From positions 1-55,085 of the forward strand of contig JANQQA010000226.1 in NCBI GenBank assembly GCA_028285205.1: a stretch of 55,085 bases of DNA, written 5' to 3'. The position numbers and the translations under genes are program-made. Shown here piece after piece: positions 44,384 through 55,085 of this stretch. Source of the DNA: Bythopirellula sp. GTDB taxonomy: Bacteria; Planctomycetota; Planctomycetia; Pirellulales; Lacipirellulaceae. Each line of letters begins with the position of its first letter. Position 1 is the first letter of the stretch. The notes under the pieces were generated by a model that saw only the letters and a list, made by a program, of their open reading frames with translations, had not been told where the DNA came from and made no database searches.

Positions 44384-45270
44384 CACTGCACGTTCTGAAT
44401 CTGTTCGCGAATTCGTTCCAGTGCTGCCTTGATTTCTACCACCTGCTGCGAGATCTCTGAATCGTTCGCTTTGGAGCCGATCGTATTGGTCTCCCGACCC
44501 ATCTCCTGACAGATGAACTCCAATTTGCGGCCAGCACTTTCCGGTAGTTGCATCGCTTTGGAAAACTGCTCAAGGTGGCTGCGCAGGCGAACGATCTCCT
44601 CGGAGATGTCACTTCGTTCAGCAAACAGGCTGATCTCGCGGACTAAATCAGCCGGCTCCACGGTGACATTGAGTTCCGACAGCGCCTCATTGACTCGGTC
44701 TTCGATGCGTTGGCGATAGTGGGCCGCAACACTGGGGATGCGCTGTTCGATGATCGTGAGCGCGCTGGCTACCGTGTCGCATTGTTGCCGCAGGTCGTCC
44801 GCAAGAGCCGCGCCCTCATCAGCACGCATCTTGCTAAGTTGGTCGAGTGCTTCTCGCAGCGTCGGTTCGACCAGCGGCCAAACCTCGGCGGCATCTTCCG
44901 CATCGGAAGAAATCCCTTCGACAACCCCCGGCAGCGAGGCCAGCGGCTCCAAACGCAGCCCCTCATCGAGACCACGCATCGCGGCCACTTCCAACAGTTG
45001 ATCGAGGTATTGATTGAGAACGTTCTTGTTGATCCGGAAATCATCGGCTGTGCCGAGATGACGAACTCGGATATTGCAGTGAATCGTCCCGCGTTTGACG
45101 AACTCGCGAACCACCGTCTCGGCACGCGATTCGATTGCGCCGTAGCCCTCGGTCGTCCGCAGATGCAGTTTGAGATAGCGGCTGTTTACGGTGCGAACCT
45201 CTACGACGATTGCGTACCCTTCGCGATCATCGCGGACTTCACCAAATCCGGTCATGCTCAGCAGCGGCAC
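44383..45270 (-). CDS. yicC: YicC/YloC-family endoribonuclease
   Basis: 295 residues. The N-terminus MPLLSMTGFGEVRDD is the family hallmark, followed by VEVRTVNSRYLKLHLR (about 22-37). The C-terminal half is helical (RLRSHLEQFSKAMQLPESAGRKLEFICQEMGRETNTIGSKA, given here only as the family's typical end block). Known members cleave RNA. It is directly upstream of gmk, a conserved order. Stop and start overlap (TGATG). Confidence 0.9.
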   Translation of the reverse strand: MPLLSMTGFGEVRDDREGYAIVVEVRTVNSRYLKLHLRTTEGYGAIESRAETVVREFVKRGTIHCNIRVRHLGTADDFRINKNVLNQYLDQLLEVAAMRGLDEGLRLEPLASLPGVVEGISSDAEDAAEVWPLVEPTLREALDQLSKMRADEGAALADDLRQQCDTVASALTIIEQRIPSVAAHYRQRIEDRVNEALSELNVTVEPADLVREISLFAERSDISEEIVRLRSHLEQFSKAMQLPESAGRKLEFICQEMGRETNTIGSKANDSEISQQVVEIKAALERIREQIQNVQ

Positions 45271-45368
45271 GCGATTACCTCGTTAGCGATCTGCCTCATC
45301 AGAGATTGCGACAACTGCGAAAAACCACTGCATTGAATGGAGTGATAGGCAATCGAACGCAGGAGAAG

Positions 45369-45809
45369 TCATTCCGTCGTTGAACTATCCGGTGCGCCGT
45401 CGTCTGATCCCTCGGCCGCTTCGGACGCATCGGAATCGCCAGCCCCTTCAGCGGCCGCTGGGTCGCTGTCAGACTCATCGGATTCTTCGCCTGCGGGTGC
45501 GTCCATGGCGGGAGTGCCGATTGAAACGGATTGTCCAGTATCAATCAGGCTCTCCTCTTTAGGCGCCATCGTCGTGGCGAAGATGCACAGCACGATCCAG
45601 AGGGATGCTGTGATTGCCGTGATCTTCGTGAACACATCTCCGGCCTTGGCCCCAAAGGCACTCGAACCGCCCATACCGCCTAAGGCACCGGCCAAACCGC
45701 CACCGCGACCACGCTGCACGAGGACTAGGAGAATCAAGAAAATCGCCATACCGGACAGCAGCAGCATGAACAAAGTCTGTCCAAACGCCGCAATAACGGG
45801 AACAATCAC
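45369..45809 (-). CDS. secG: SecG, protein-export membrane subunit
   Basis: 146 residues from GTG 45809, chosen because GGAG lies 8 nt upstream; a TTG frame start at 45848 is weaker. Two membrane segments ([21 protein letters not shown] near 10-30, and [19 protein letters not shown] near 65-83) flank the typical Gly-rich loop [20 protein letters not shown]. The C-terminal 60 residues are acidic (Asp/Glu/Ser/Ala), longer than in E. coli SecG. It works with SecYE at the inner membrane. Located between tpiA and yicC, as in many bacteria where tpiA-secG are linked. Confidence 0.9.
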   Translation of the reverse strand: MIVPVIAAFGQTLFMLLLSGMAIFLILLVLVQRGRGGGLAGALGGMGGSSAFGAKAGDVFTKITAITASLWIVLCIFATTMAPKEESLIDTGQSVSIGTPAMDAPAGEESDESDSDPAAAEGAGDSDASEAAEGSDDGAPDSSTTE

Positions 45810-45879
45810 GGATTGCACTCCACATGGTTGTTGGTGGTTGAGCAGCAAGAGCCACTCGTTGGTTTCTCAGATCTAGCTT

Positions 45880-46644
45880 CTAAACCGTCGCGCTACTCGC
45901 CTGGGCGATGGCCAAAAAGTCGTCCGCTTTAAGGCTCGCGCCGCCGATCAGAGCGCCATCGATGTTGGCTTGGCTCAGCAGCTCGGCTGCATTGTCGGGC
46001 TTCACGCTACCGCCATACAAGATCCGGACCGATTCGGCCAATTCCGCATTGTAGCGGTCTACCAGCTGTTTGCGAAGATCGGCATGGACTTCCTCCGCCT
46101 GCTCGGGCGTGGCAACCTTGCCTGTGCCAATTGCCCACACGGGTTCGTAAGCGATCACGACATCGGCCATGTCGCCTGCCGAGATACCCGCCAACGAGCC
46201 CTCGAATTGGCTGCGAATCACTTCCGCCGTACGCCCCGCTTCACGCTCTTCAAGCAACTCACCGACACAGACGATGGGTTTTAGTTCAGCACCGAGCGCG
46301 GCCACCGTCTTCTTGTTCACGTCCTCATCGGTTTCGCCGAACACGTGTCGTCGTTCGCTATGCCCTAAAATTACATACGTCGCGTTGATACTTGTGAGCA
46401 TTGCCGCGCTGATCTCACCGGTGAACGCACCCTTTGGCTCGTGGTACATGTTTTGCGCGCCTAAGCCGACGGCGGCGCCGCCAATGGCATCCCGCACACT
46501 GGTTAAGAAAATGCTCGGCGGACAAACCAAGAGTTCCGCAGCCGAGAACTCCCCCGCACGCGCCGCGATTGCGCTGGCTAACGCGGCCGCGCTTTCGCTG
46601 TCGGTGTTCATCTTCCAGTTGCCGGCGATTAGTGGGGTCCGCAT
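45880..46644 (-). CDS. tpiA: triosephosphate isomerase
   Basis: 254 residues, normal length. NWKMN (residues 9-13) holds the catalytic Asn/Lys, VILGHSERRH (about 91-100) the catalytic His and AYEPVWAIGTGKVATPEQAEE (about 164 on) the catalytic Glu and the mobile loop 6. The phosphate-binding ILYGGSVKPDN and ALIGGASL blocks are near the C-terminus. Converts dihydroxyacetone phosphate and glyceraldehyde 3-phosphate. Same direction as secG (70-bp gap). Confidence 0.97.
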   Translation of the reverse strand: MRTPLIAGNWKMNTDSESAAALASAIAARAGEFSAAELLVCPPSIFLTSVRDAIGGAAVGLGAQNMYHEPKGAFTGEISAAMLTSINATYVILGHSERRHVFGETDEDVNKKTVAALGAELKPIVCVGELLEEREAGRTAEVIRSQFEGSLAGISAGDMADVVIAYEPVWAIGTGKVATPEQAEEVHADLRKQLVDRYNAELAESVRILYGGSVKPDNAAELLSQANIDGALIGGASLKADDFLAIAQASSATV

Positions 46645-46678
46645 TTCCGCTTCTCCTAATTGAGTGTTCTCGTTCTCT

Positions 46679-46957
46679 CTACGAGTTGTGTTGGTTGCTA
46701 AAGAATTTCATTCGAGACTGGTGCCAAGCGAGGATCGCCATGATCACCACGCCCACTCCGACGCCAATAAAACCACCATTGACGGTTCCAAGGCCGACTG
46801 CGATTTGAACATAGCTGGATTCTGGTCGCGAGCGGGGAAACAATGCGGCAATAAAGTCAGGAGCATACGTGCCCAACAGGTACCCAACCATCCCACCAAT
46901 GATCGTCCCAATCAAAGCACAGCCCGCGACAGTTACGATGGCTTTGGCAGCAGTCAC
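46679..46957 (-). CDS. small two-TM membrane protein of unknown function
   Basis: 92 residues, probable GTG start. TM1 is IVTVAGCALIGTIIGGMVGYLLGTYA (given as residues about 7-32) and TM2 is GTVNGGFIGVGVGVVIMAILAW (about 57-78). Both are Gly-rich, typical of tightly packed helices. A short loop (PRSRPESSYVQ) lies between. It is between pheA and tpiA in the same direction. No family recognised. Confidence 0.6.
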   Translation of the reverse strand: MTAAKAIVTVAGCALIGTIIGGMVGYLLGTYAPDFIAALFPRSRPESSYVQIAVGLGTVNGGFIGVGVGVVIMAILAWHQSRMKFFSNQHNS

Positions 46958-47038
46958 GGGAAGTTAGCTCGAAATGACTGGGCGGATCTTTTACCAACGC
47001 ATCAGTGGTGAACATCGGGCACTTCGTAATCTGGCATT

Positions 47039-48133
47039 TTAGCCGATCGGCTCCGCCTGCGCATAGGAGCCCAGGACCGCCAGTCGCTCGGTCTTCTTTT
47101 CCAGCGAAGCCAGTGCCCGCCGGACTCGCAGATCGCTGGAATGACCCAAAAACTCGACGAAAAACAGATATCTGCCCCGATGGCCAGGCATCGGGAACGA
47201 CTCAATCCAAGTCATATTGAGCCGCTGACGCTTGAAGATGTTCATCGAATCTGCCAGTGCGCCTGGCTCATGCGAGATCTCGAACAAGATGGAAGTTTTG
47301 TCCTTACCAGTGCGCGAACTGCTCTCTCGGCCGATGACGGCGAATCGAGTGACGTTCTCGCGGTTATCCTCAATATTCCGAGCCAGCACCGCAAGCGAGT
47401 GATTCACGCCAGCTTGTTCGCCGGCGATCGCGGCGGCCCCGTTCTCCTTGCCGGCTCGTTTCGCTGCGTCTGCGGTACTCGCGACAGGGCATAGTTCGGC
47501 AGTGGGCAGATGCTTGTTCAGCCAGTTGCGACACTGCGACAGCGCCTGCGGCTTGCTGTAGACCTTCCGCACATCCTTGCGATCGCCCAACCCCAACAGG
47601 CAATGGTGGATGTAGAGCGCGACTTCGCCGCAAATCTGCACCGGTGAATGCACTAGGCATTCGAGAGTATCAACGATCCCGCCGTCAGTGGAGTTCTCGA
47701 TCGGCACGATGCCGAAGTCAGACTGTTGGTGCTCGACTTCCTCGAACGCCGAAGCGATCGTTCCTACCGGCACGAGTTCGCTCGACTGACCAAAGCACTC
47801 GACGGCGGCCAGATGGCTATACGTGAACTCGGGTCCCAGATACGCGACTCGCAGTTTCTGGCCCGTCGCGCGGATGCCGCCCAACAGTTCGCGAAAGAGG
47901 GAGCGAATTGCCCCGTCGCTGAGCGGTCCTTTGTTCTGCTCAACGATCTTTTCCAACGCTTGAGCATGGTCAGCAATTTGGGCGCCAACCCCCGCGTCAT
48001 CGCGAGCTAGCGTCAGTTCGGCCCTGTGATTGACGAGCGCGAGGATCTCACGATCAAGCTTGTGGAGTTGTCGGGCAGAGGGCGTGCTCTTTTTGTTTGA
48101 GGCAGCCGGTTTGGAGTTTTTCTTCTTAGCCAT
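47039..48133 (-). CDS. pheA: PheA, chorismate mutase / prephenate dehydratase
   Basis: 364 residues. A Lys-rich start (1-17) leads to a chorismate mutase type II helix domain (LHKLDREILALVNHRAELTL, about 23-42). The prephenate dehydratase domain runs about 93-275 (VAYLGPEFTYSHLAA; FGIVPIENSTDGGIVDTLE; ENVTRFAVIGRE with the catalytic TRF). The ACT domain runs about 283-355 (ILFEISHEPGALADSMNIF). The phenylalanine-binding ESRP motif reads ESFP (about 314-317), so feedback control may differ. Makes phenylpyruvate for phenylalanine. It is divergent from dnaK (356 bp). Confidence 0.92.
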   Translation of the reverse strand: MAKKKNSKPAASNKKSTPSARQLHKLDREILALVNHRAELTLARDDAGVGAQIADHAQALEKIVEQNKGPLSDGAIRSLFRELLGGIRATGQKLRVAYLGPEFTYSHLAAVECFGQSSELVPVGTIASAFEEVEHQQSDFGIVPIENSTDGGIVDTLECLVHSPVQICGEVALYIHHCLLGLGDRKDVRKVYSKPQALSQCRNWLNKHLPTAELCPVASTADAAKRAGKENGAAAIAGEQAGVNHSLAVLARNIEDNRENVTRFAVIGRESSSRTGKDKTSILFEISHEPGALADSMNIFKRQRLNMTWIESFPMPGHRGRYLFFVEFLGHSSDLRVRRALASLEKKTERLAVLGSYAQAEPIG

Positions 48134-48198
48134 CAGGCCAGTATGGTAATCGCAAGCAGTTCAGCCAAGGCGGCCTTGACAAGCACCCGACTGCCAAA

Positions 48199-48228
48199 TT
48201 GACATCCAATACTCGGGGCTCGAATTAT
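48199..48228 (+). promoter_or_regulatory. sigma-70-like promoter, upstream of dnaK
   Basis: TTGACA at 48199-48204, 18-bp spacer, AATTAT at 48223-48228. It is about 255 bp from the dnaK start, so the transcript would have a long leader. Confidence 0.4.
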
Positions 48229-48353
48229 CCGGCTCGCAGTTCGCTGCCAATACGGCAGCTGGATCCATCCGACTGCCATTCAAGCACGAAACGACTTTCG
48301 ACGTAAGTCCCATAATTATATTGATTTACGTTGATAGCCGTTCATTGGATGTC

Positions 48354-48371
48354 GTGGCACAAGCTTTGCTT
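48354..48371 (+). promoter_or_regulatory. sigma-54-like promoter, upstream of dnaK
   Basis: GTGGCAC at 48354-48360, five bases, TTGC at 48366-48369: TGGCAC-N5-TTGC with exactly 10 bp between the invariant GG and GC, the -24/-12 consensus. Predicted transcript start about 48381, giving a leader of about 110 nt. Confidence 0.55.
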
Positions 48372-48489
48372 TCTACCTCGTGGCGTCCTTTTCGACGCAT
48401 CACTTCCGACGAGACAACATCAAAATCTGGCCGCCGATGCGCGGCACTATACAAATCAACCTAAGCGATAAACTCAGGAGACCAATTTA

Positions 48490-50412
<1,923 letters not shown>

Positions 50413-50432
50413 CCGACGTTGCCAACAAACGA

Positions 50433-50465
50433 GCCGGCAGCGTCGCCACGCTGCCGGCTTTTTTT
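50433..50465 (+). terminator. intrinsic terminator after dnaK
   Basis: A perfect 10-bp GC-rich stem GCCGGCAGCG / CGCTGCCGGC with loop TCGCCA, followed by seven T. It lies 20 bp after the dnaK stop and only 24 bp before the clpB ATG, so clpB needs read-through or its own promoter. Confidence 0.9.
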
Positions 50466-50489
50466 ACGTATCGAAAGGAACTCAGAGCA

Positions 50490-53186
50490 ATGGCATTCCG
50501 ATTCGACAAACTGACGATCAAAGCACAAGAGGCGCTCCAGCAAGCTCAGGAGTTGGCTGCCAGTGCGGGGAATCCGCAGCTGGAGCCGCTCCACTTGCTG
50601 GCTGCCTTGCTCGCTGAGCAGGATGGTGTGGTGCGTCCACTGTTTGAGCGGATCGGCGTCAACCAAGCGCAGCTGCAACAAATCGTCACTTCAGAGTTGG
50701 GACACCTTCCCAAGTCCAACAGTGGCACGCCTCCACAGGTCGGCAGCGATCTTAGCAAAGTGCTCGAAGCCGCCCAGAATGAAGCCGAAACGATGCAGGA
50801 CGAGTTTGTTTCGACAGAACATCTGCTGCTCTCGCTGGCCAAAACGCAATCGAAAGCCAAGGATGTTCTCAAGCTCAATGCAATTTCCGACGTGCAGATT
50901 CTTGAAGCGCTACGCGATGTCCGTGGCAGTGCTCGCGTGACCGACCAGAATCCGGAAGACAAGTTTCAGGCGCTGGAGAAATACGGGATCGACTTGGTCG
51001 AACGCGCAGAACAAGGCAAACTCGATCCGGTCATCGGCCGCGATCAGGAAATCCGTCGCGTGATCCAGGTGCTCTCGCGCCGCAAGAAGAACAACCCCGT
51101 GCTGATCGGCGAACCGGGCGTCGGGAAAACGGCAATCGCCGAAGGCCTTGCCTTGCGGATCGTCCAAAGCGACGTGCCGCAAAGCCTGAAGAACAAGCGA
51201 GTCGTAGCGCTCGACATGGGCGCGCTGATCGCCGGCACCAAGTTTCGCGGCGAGTTTGAGGAACGACTGAAGGCCGTGCTGCGCGAAGTAGAAGACGCCC
51301 AGGGCAACGTCATTCTGTTCATCGACGAGCTGCACACTGTCGTCGGCGCCGGCGCTGCCGAAGGTGGCAACGACGCCGCTAATCTGCTCAAACCAGCGCT
51401 CGCACGCGGTGAGCTGCGCTGTGTCGGCGCAACGACACTGGATGAGTATCGCAAGTACATCGAGAAAGATGCGGCGTTGGAGCGACGCTTCCAACCGGTG
51501 TTCGTCGGCGAGCCGAATGTCGAAGACACGATCGCCATTCTCCGCGGTCTGAAACCGCGCTACGAGGCCCATCACAAAGGCGTGAAGATCAAAGACTCCG
51601 CATTGGTCGCAGCCGCCGAGCTGTCCAACCGCTACATCGCGGACCGCTACATGCCCGACAAGGCAATCGACCTGATGGACGAAGCGACCAGCCGTCTGGC
51701 GATGGAACTGGAGAGCGTGCCGGCTGAGATCGACATTGTGCAGCGGAAGCTCACGCAGTTGGAGTTGGTCGCGCGACAGCTGGCCGACGAAACCGAAGAG
51801 CACGCAAAGCAGCGGCTCGAAGAAGTGAACGCCGAGATGACCGAGCTGAAACGCGAGCTTGCCAATCTGCGGGAGCAATGGGAGAGCGAAAAACTCGGCG
51901 TGGGCGACGTGCATCAAATTCGCGAACGCCAGCAGGACGCCGAGCATCGTTACCAGCAGCTCGCCGCCACGATCAACGATAAGCAATCTGCTGGCGAGCC
52001 AGTGGGCGAGGATCTGTTTCAATCGCTCTACGAACTCGACTCGGAGCGTAAGAAACTTGTACAGCAACTCGAAGATAGCGAACAGCGACAGGCTAGCGCG
52101 AGCGAGGTCGCAAGCAATGGCGACGAGGGCGACAAACGTCGACTCTTGCGGCAAGAAGTCGGCCCCGAAGAAATCGCCGAAGTCGTCAGCGATTGGACCG
52201 GCGTGCCAGTCACGAGCATGATGGAGAGCGAGCGCGCCAAGCTGCTGGTGCTGGAAGAACGTTTGCACCAGCGTGTCGTTGGACAAGACGAGGCGGTTGA
52301 GGCCGTGTCGAACGCCGTGCGCCGCAGCCGCAGCGGACTACAAGATCCGTCGCGTCCAATCGGTTCCTTCCTGTTCTGCGGCCCGACGGGTGTTGGTAAG
52401 ACCGAGCTCTGCAAAGCGTTGGCCGAAGTACTCTTCGACGACGAGAACGCCATGGTCCGCATTGACATGAGCGAATTCATGGAGAAGCACACCGTCAGTC
52501 GGCTGATTGGTGCGCCCCCTGGATACGTTGGCTACGAAGAAGGTGGCAAATTGACTGAAGCCGTACGTCGGCGTCCATACGCTGTGGTCTTACTCGATGA
52601 AATCGAGAAAGCACACCGCGACGTCTTCAATATCTTGCTGCAAGTGCTCGATGATGGACGTCTGACCGACAACCACGGACACACGGTCGATTTTTCTAAC
52701 ACGATCATTGTGATGACCTCCAACGTCGGCAGCCAGATGATTCAGCGCGTCACGTCCGAGGGCGGCAGCACCGACGAAATTCGCGCGGCGCTCGAAGAAT
52801 CGCTGCAGGCAAAATTCCTTCCTGAGTTCTTGAACCGCATCGATGAGACCATCGTCTTCCAACCACTCGAACGTTCGCAAGTGGCGAAAATCGTCGACCT
52901 TCAGCTGAACGGGCTAGAATCGATCCTTGCGCAGCAAGGACTGGGGCTGATCGTCACCGAAGCCGCACGGGCACGCCTGGCGGCGGACGGCTACGATCCA
53001 GTCTACGGGGCTCGCCCAGTGAAACGGGTAATCCAGCAGCGAATTCAGAACCCGCTCGCCACCGAACTGCTCAAGGGCGGTTATCCCGAAGGTTCAACGA
53101 TCGAAATCGACGTGGACGATGATCAGTTCGTCTTCCGCCGCGCGGACAGCATTCGGCCGATGGCAGCTTCCACCGCTGCAGACTGA
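50490..53186 (+). CDS. clpB: ClpB disaggregase
   Basis: 898 residues. An N domain (about 1-145) carries two Clp-N repeats ([20 protein letters not shown] start). NBD1 has Walker [10 protein letters not shown] (about 207-215) and [12 protein letters not shown]alker B. The long coiled-coil middle domain is about 410-530 ([20 protein letters not shown]). NBD2 has Walker [10 protein letters not shown] (about 631-639), [10 protein letters not shown] and the sensor NRIDETIVF. Rescues aggregated proteins together with DnaK. The usual arrangement places the genes apart; here they are adjacent but separated by a terminator. GGAA lies before the start. Confidence 0.97.
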   Translation: MAFRFDKLTIKAQEALQQAQELAASAGNPQLEPLHLLAALLAEQDGVVRPLFERIGVNQAQLQQIVTSELGHLPKSNSGTPPQVGSDLSKVLEAAQNEAETMQDEFVSTEHLLLSLAKTQSKAKDVLKLNAISDVQILEALRDVRGSARVTDQNPEDKFQALEKYGIDLVERAEQGKLDPVIGRDQEIRRVIQVLSRRKKNNPVLIGEPGVGKTAIAEGLALRIVQSDVPQSLKNKRVVALDMGALIAGTKFRGEFEERLKAVLREVEDAQGNVILFIDELHTVVGAGAAEGGNDAANLLKPALARGELRCVGATTLDEYRKYIEKDAALERRFQPVFVGEPNVEDTIAILRGLKPRYEAHHKGVKIKDSALVAAAELSNRYIADRYMPDKAIDLMDEATSRLAMELESVPAEIDIVQRKLTQLELVARQLADETEEHAKQRLEEVNAEMTELKRELANLREQWESEKLGVGDVHQIRERQQDAEHRYQQLAATINDKQSAGEPVGEDLFQSLYELDSERKKLVQQLEDSEQRQASASEVASNGDEGDKRRLLRQEVGPEEIAEVVSDWTGVPVTSMMESERAKLLVLEERLHQRVVGQDEAVEAVSNAVRRSRSGLQDPSRPIGSFLFCGPTGVGKTELCKALAEVLFDDENAMVRIDMSEFMEKHTVSRLIGAPPGYVGYEEGGKLTEAVRRRPYAVVLLDEIEKAHRDVFNILLQVLDDGRLTDNHGHTVDFSNTIIVMTSNVGSQMIQRVTSEGGSTDEIRAALEESLQAKFLPEFLNRIDETIVFQPLERSQVAKIVDLQLNGLESILAQQGLGLIVTEAARARLAADGYDPVYGARPVKRVIQQRIQNPLATELLKGGYPEGSTIEIDVDDDQFVFRRADSIRPMAASTAAD

Positions 53187-53874
53187 CGACGACATTGGCA
53201 TCTTGATTTGGCATCGAAAATGCACTTCGCCAAGCGACAAGCTCGCGGTTAAACCTTCTTGCGCCTGATGGGGCAAAAATGGGGGTTCTCGAAACCGTCA
53301 ACTTGCCTGCTTCTAGGGCAGCTTCTGCTTCTAGAAAGCGCTCGGTAGTCACGAACTTCGCGCTTCGATTAGGAATGCAGTTGAACTCACCGACCGGTTT
53401 GTGGGAGTTATGAATTGGTGAATTTTCTGGGTAGAGCTGCATTGCATGGGCGAGAACTAGCGCCGCTCGAGTTCCTCCGACGATCGTGCTGGCACAGATC
53501 AGCGCTTGTGCGCCATGGACAGGATCGCTATTCGCGAGATGCCGTAGATCGTGGATGTTCGCCACACTTCGACAGGACCGGAATAATCAGCAGCACTGTC
53601 ATTAAAGGCGAATGCCAATTGGTGCCATCAGTAGCAACTCATGCAGGTACTCTCCTGCCCAATCTACGTTTGAATATAGTCTTGTCGTCGTCCAAATCGC
53701 TTGCTAATACTGGGCTATAAACACTCAAAGGACCATCGCCAAAGTCATCACACGTTTATTGAGCCGCTTGCCGGCAAACACCGAAGGCCTTTAGCGGACG
53801 GCAGGAAGAGATCGTCCATTCCATCCACGCTCACGACCCGCCTGAGCACCAACAACATCGGAACGACAATCGAC
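53187..53874. other. 688-bp gene-free region
   Basis: Both strands were read. The open frames here (for example a leftward one from 53565 that runs into the clpB 3' end) have no recognisable domains and overlap clpB antisense, so I do not call them. A weak hairpin (TTGCGCC TGAT GGGGCAA, about 53258-53275) lies 70 bp after clpB. Nothing else was recognised. Confidence 0.45.
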
Positions 53875-55085
53875 ATGACTACCAGTACCGACTACCCGGC
53901 GCCACCCACTGGCGCAGCGACCTCACAAGTCAACGGATTGAATCACCTGGCTAATAAGGGTACCGTCGTAACGGGACGTCCGAACACTAAAGTAACCAGA
54001 AATTCCAAAGTGCCGATACTCACTGCCGAAGAAGCGATTTCCGTCGTCCAGTCAGGACACCGCGTCTACATCCACACAGCGGCAGCAGCACCGCAACCGC
54101 TAGTGTGGGCGTTGGCAGCGCACTGCGAAGAGCTGCGTGACGTAGAAGTTGTTCATCTGCACACGGAAGGAGAATCACCGTACACGAGCCCTCGGCTCCA
54201 GGGCCGCGTCTATACGAATTCGTTGTTCATCGGAGCGAATGTCCGCAACGCTTCGCAGGAAGGGTACACGGATTACATTCCGGTGTTTCTCAGTGAAGTT
54301 CCGTCGTTGTTCCGCCAGCGGATTCTACCGCTGGACGTAGCCCTGATGCAGGTCTCGCCGCCTGACCGCCACGGCTTTTGTTCACTGGGCGTATCGGTCG
54401 ATGCATCGAAGGCGGCAGCGGAATCGGCCAAATTCGTAGTTGCGCAGTTTAACTCGTACATGCCCCGATGCCATGGACACGGCGTGCTCCACGTCTCCGA
54501 CATTGACATCGCCATCGAGGAGAACTCTCCGCTACCCATCCGTCCCGTCTCGGAACCCACGAAGGAAGAACGCGCTATTGGCCGGCATGTGGCAGCTCTG
54601 GTCGAAGACGGTGCCACACTCCAAATGGGCATCGGAGCGATCCCCGACGCGGTGCTGACGTCACTTCGTGATCACAAGGATTTGGGCGTTCACTCAGAAA
54701 TGTTCTCCGACGGCATCGTGGAACTGGTCGAGATGGGTGTGATCAATGGCGAAAAGAAGGCCAGCCAGATTGGCAAAGTTGTGGGTAGCTTTTGCGTGGG
54801 CAGCCAGCGTCTTTACGATTTCATTGATGACAACCCCTCTGTTGAGATGCTCGAAGCGAGCTACGTGAATGATACGGCCGTGATCCGCAGGCATCCGAAA
54901 GTTACGGCCATCAATAGTGCGATTGAAGTCGACCTCACCGGGCAGGTGTGTGCTGACTCGATTGGTACGAGGCTGTATTCTGGTGTCGGTGGACAAATGG
55001 ACTTTATCCGCGGAGCGTCGCTGTCGCCCGGCGGCAAGGCCATCATCGCGCTGCCGAGCGTCACTCGCCGCGGAGAATCGCGTTT
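53875..55085 (+). CDS. acetyl-CoA hydrolase/transferase family protein (3' end beyond window)
   Basis: At least 403 residues, open at the right edge. ATG 53875 (MTTSTDYPAPPTG) has GGAA upstream. The N-terminal 50 residues are polar and extra to the family. The CoA-transferase core starts at KVPILTAEEAISVVQSGHRVYIH, with AAAAPQPLVWALAAH. The C-terminal domain has QMGIGAIPDAVL and the catalytic Glu in VHSEMFSDGIVELVE. Then FCVGSQRLYDFIDDNP and GGQMDFIRGASLSPGGKAII follow. This pattern fits 4-hydroxybutyrate or acetate CoA-transferases. The acceptor acid cannot be read from sequence. It is separated from clpB by 688 bp, so it is not part of that stress pair. Confidence 0.88.
   Translation, partial: MTTSTDYPAPPTGAATSQVNGLNHLANKGTVVTGRPNTKVTRNSKVPILTAEEAISVVQSGHRVYIHTAAAAPQPLVWALAAHCEELRDVEVVHLHTEGESPYTSPRLQGRVYTNSLFIGANVRNASQEGYTDYIPVFLSEVPSLFRQRILPLDVALMQVSPPDRHGFCSLGVSVDASKAAAESAKFVVAQFNSYMPRCHGHGVLHVSDIDIAIEENSPLPIRPVSEPTKEERAIGRHVAALVEDGATLQMGIGAIPDAVLTSLRDHKDLGVHSEMFSDGIVELVEMGVINGEKKASQIGKVVGSFCVGSQRLYDFIDDNPSVEMLEASYVNDTAVIRRHPKVTAINSAIEVDLTGQVCADSIGTRLYSGVGGQMDFIRGASLSPGGKAIIALPSVTRRGESR

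Larger units (their letters stand above)
48134..48489. other. 356-bp divergent region upstream of dnaK
   Basis: Between pheA (leftward) and dnaK (rightward). Holds a sigma-70-like promoter (48199-48228), a sigma-54-like promoter (48354-48371) and a strong AGGAG ribosome-binding site just before the dnaK ATG. No CIRCE operator (TTAGCACTC-N9-GAGTGCTAA) is present. Confidence 0.6.

Noticed and set aside
53071..53565. Leftward 164-residue open frame downstream of clpB
   Set aside because: Overlaps the clpB 3' end antisense, has no recognisable domain and mixed composition.
53415..53720. Rightward 101-residue open frame in the gap after clpB
   Set aside because: No ribosome-binding site, no domain, composition like random translation.

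Overview
The window looks like the chromosome of a planctomycete, most likely from the order Pirellulales. The signs are: an LEPR-XLL-type extracellular signal on a giant protein (LEDRRMLA near the N-terminus), PEP-CTERM tails (VPEP...), an H-X9-DG (DUF1559) pseudopilin domain, dockerin-like calcium loops, a sulfatase/DUF1501/DUF1549-DUF1553 trio, a planctomycete-type ECF sigma factor, an Lpg1974-type outer membrane protein and a UvrA that continues past its normal end into a second UvrA copy. I cannot name a genus. I found no tRNA, rRNA, CRISPR array, phage or intact insertion sequence.

Layout. 1-3260 is uvrA (cut by the window edge). 3.4-6.5 kb holds two RNA methyltransferases and a small unknown gene, with two copies of a 91-bp palindromic repeat; the second copy sits inside a duplicated start of one methyltransferase gene. 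7.1-8.9 kb is an MscS channel. 9.0-13.3 kb is an OleC-like / OleD-like / ketosynthase-like gene row, in which the ketosynthase has lost its catalytic Cys and one His, like a chain-length factor. 13.3-17.5 kb has smpB, an anti-sigma-like small protein, a Cys/Gly-rich lipoprotein and an MsbA-type ABC exporter. 17.5-31.8 kb is a surface-protein block: one polypeptide that joins a PEP-CTERM protein to a type IV pseudopilin, an ECF sigma factor, a second PEP-CTERM/dockerin protein, a 2638-residue extracellular protein and an outer membrane porin. 32.2-38.0 kb is the sulfatase trio. 38.3-48.1 kb is housekeeping: K+ channel, argC-argJ, a coaC/coaB pair, rpoZ, gmk, yicC, secG, tpiA and pheA, mostly one leftward row. 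48.5-53.2 kb is dnaK and clpB, separated by a strong terminator and preceded by a sigma-54-like promoter. The right edge holds the start of an acetyl-CoA hydrolase/transferase gene.

The pattern I find most worth a second look is not a gene. Degenerate arrays of 7-bp units recur through the window (at about 0.28, 1.3, 9.05, 10.28, 10.75, 11.9, 39.3 and probably 42.9 kb). Several are inverted repeats; others lie inside genes and are translated, or carry the stop codon of the gene. Two of them sit in the linkers between successive ABC modules of UvrA, and three are in the OleC-like gene (start, middle, end). Together with the 91-bp palindromes they suggest small mobile or expanding repeat elements that this genome tolerates in protein linkers and gene ends.
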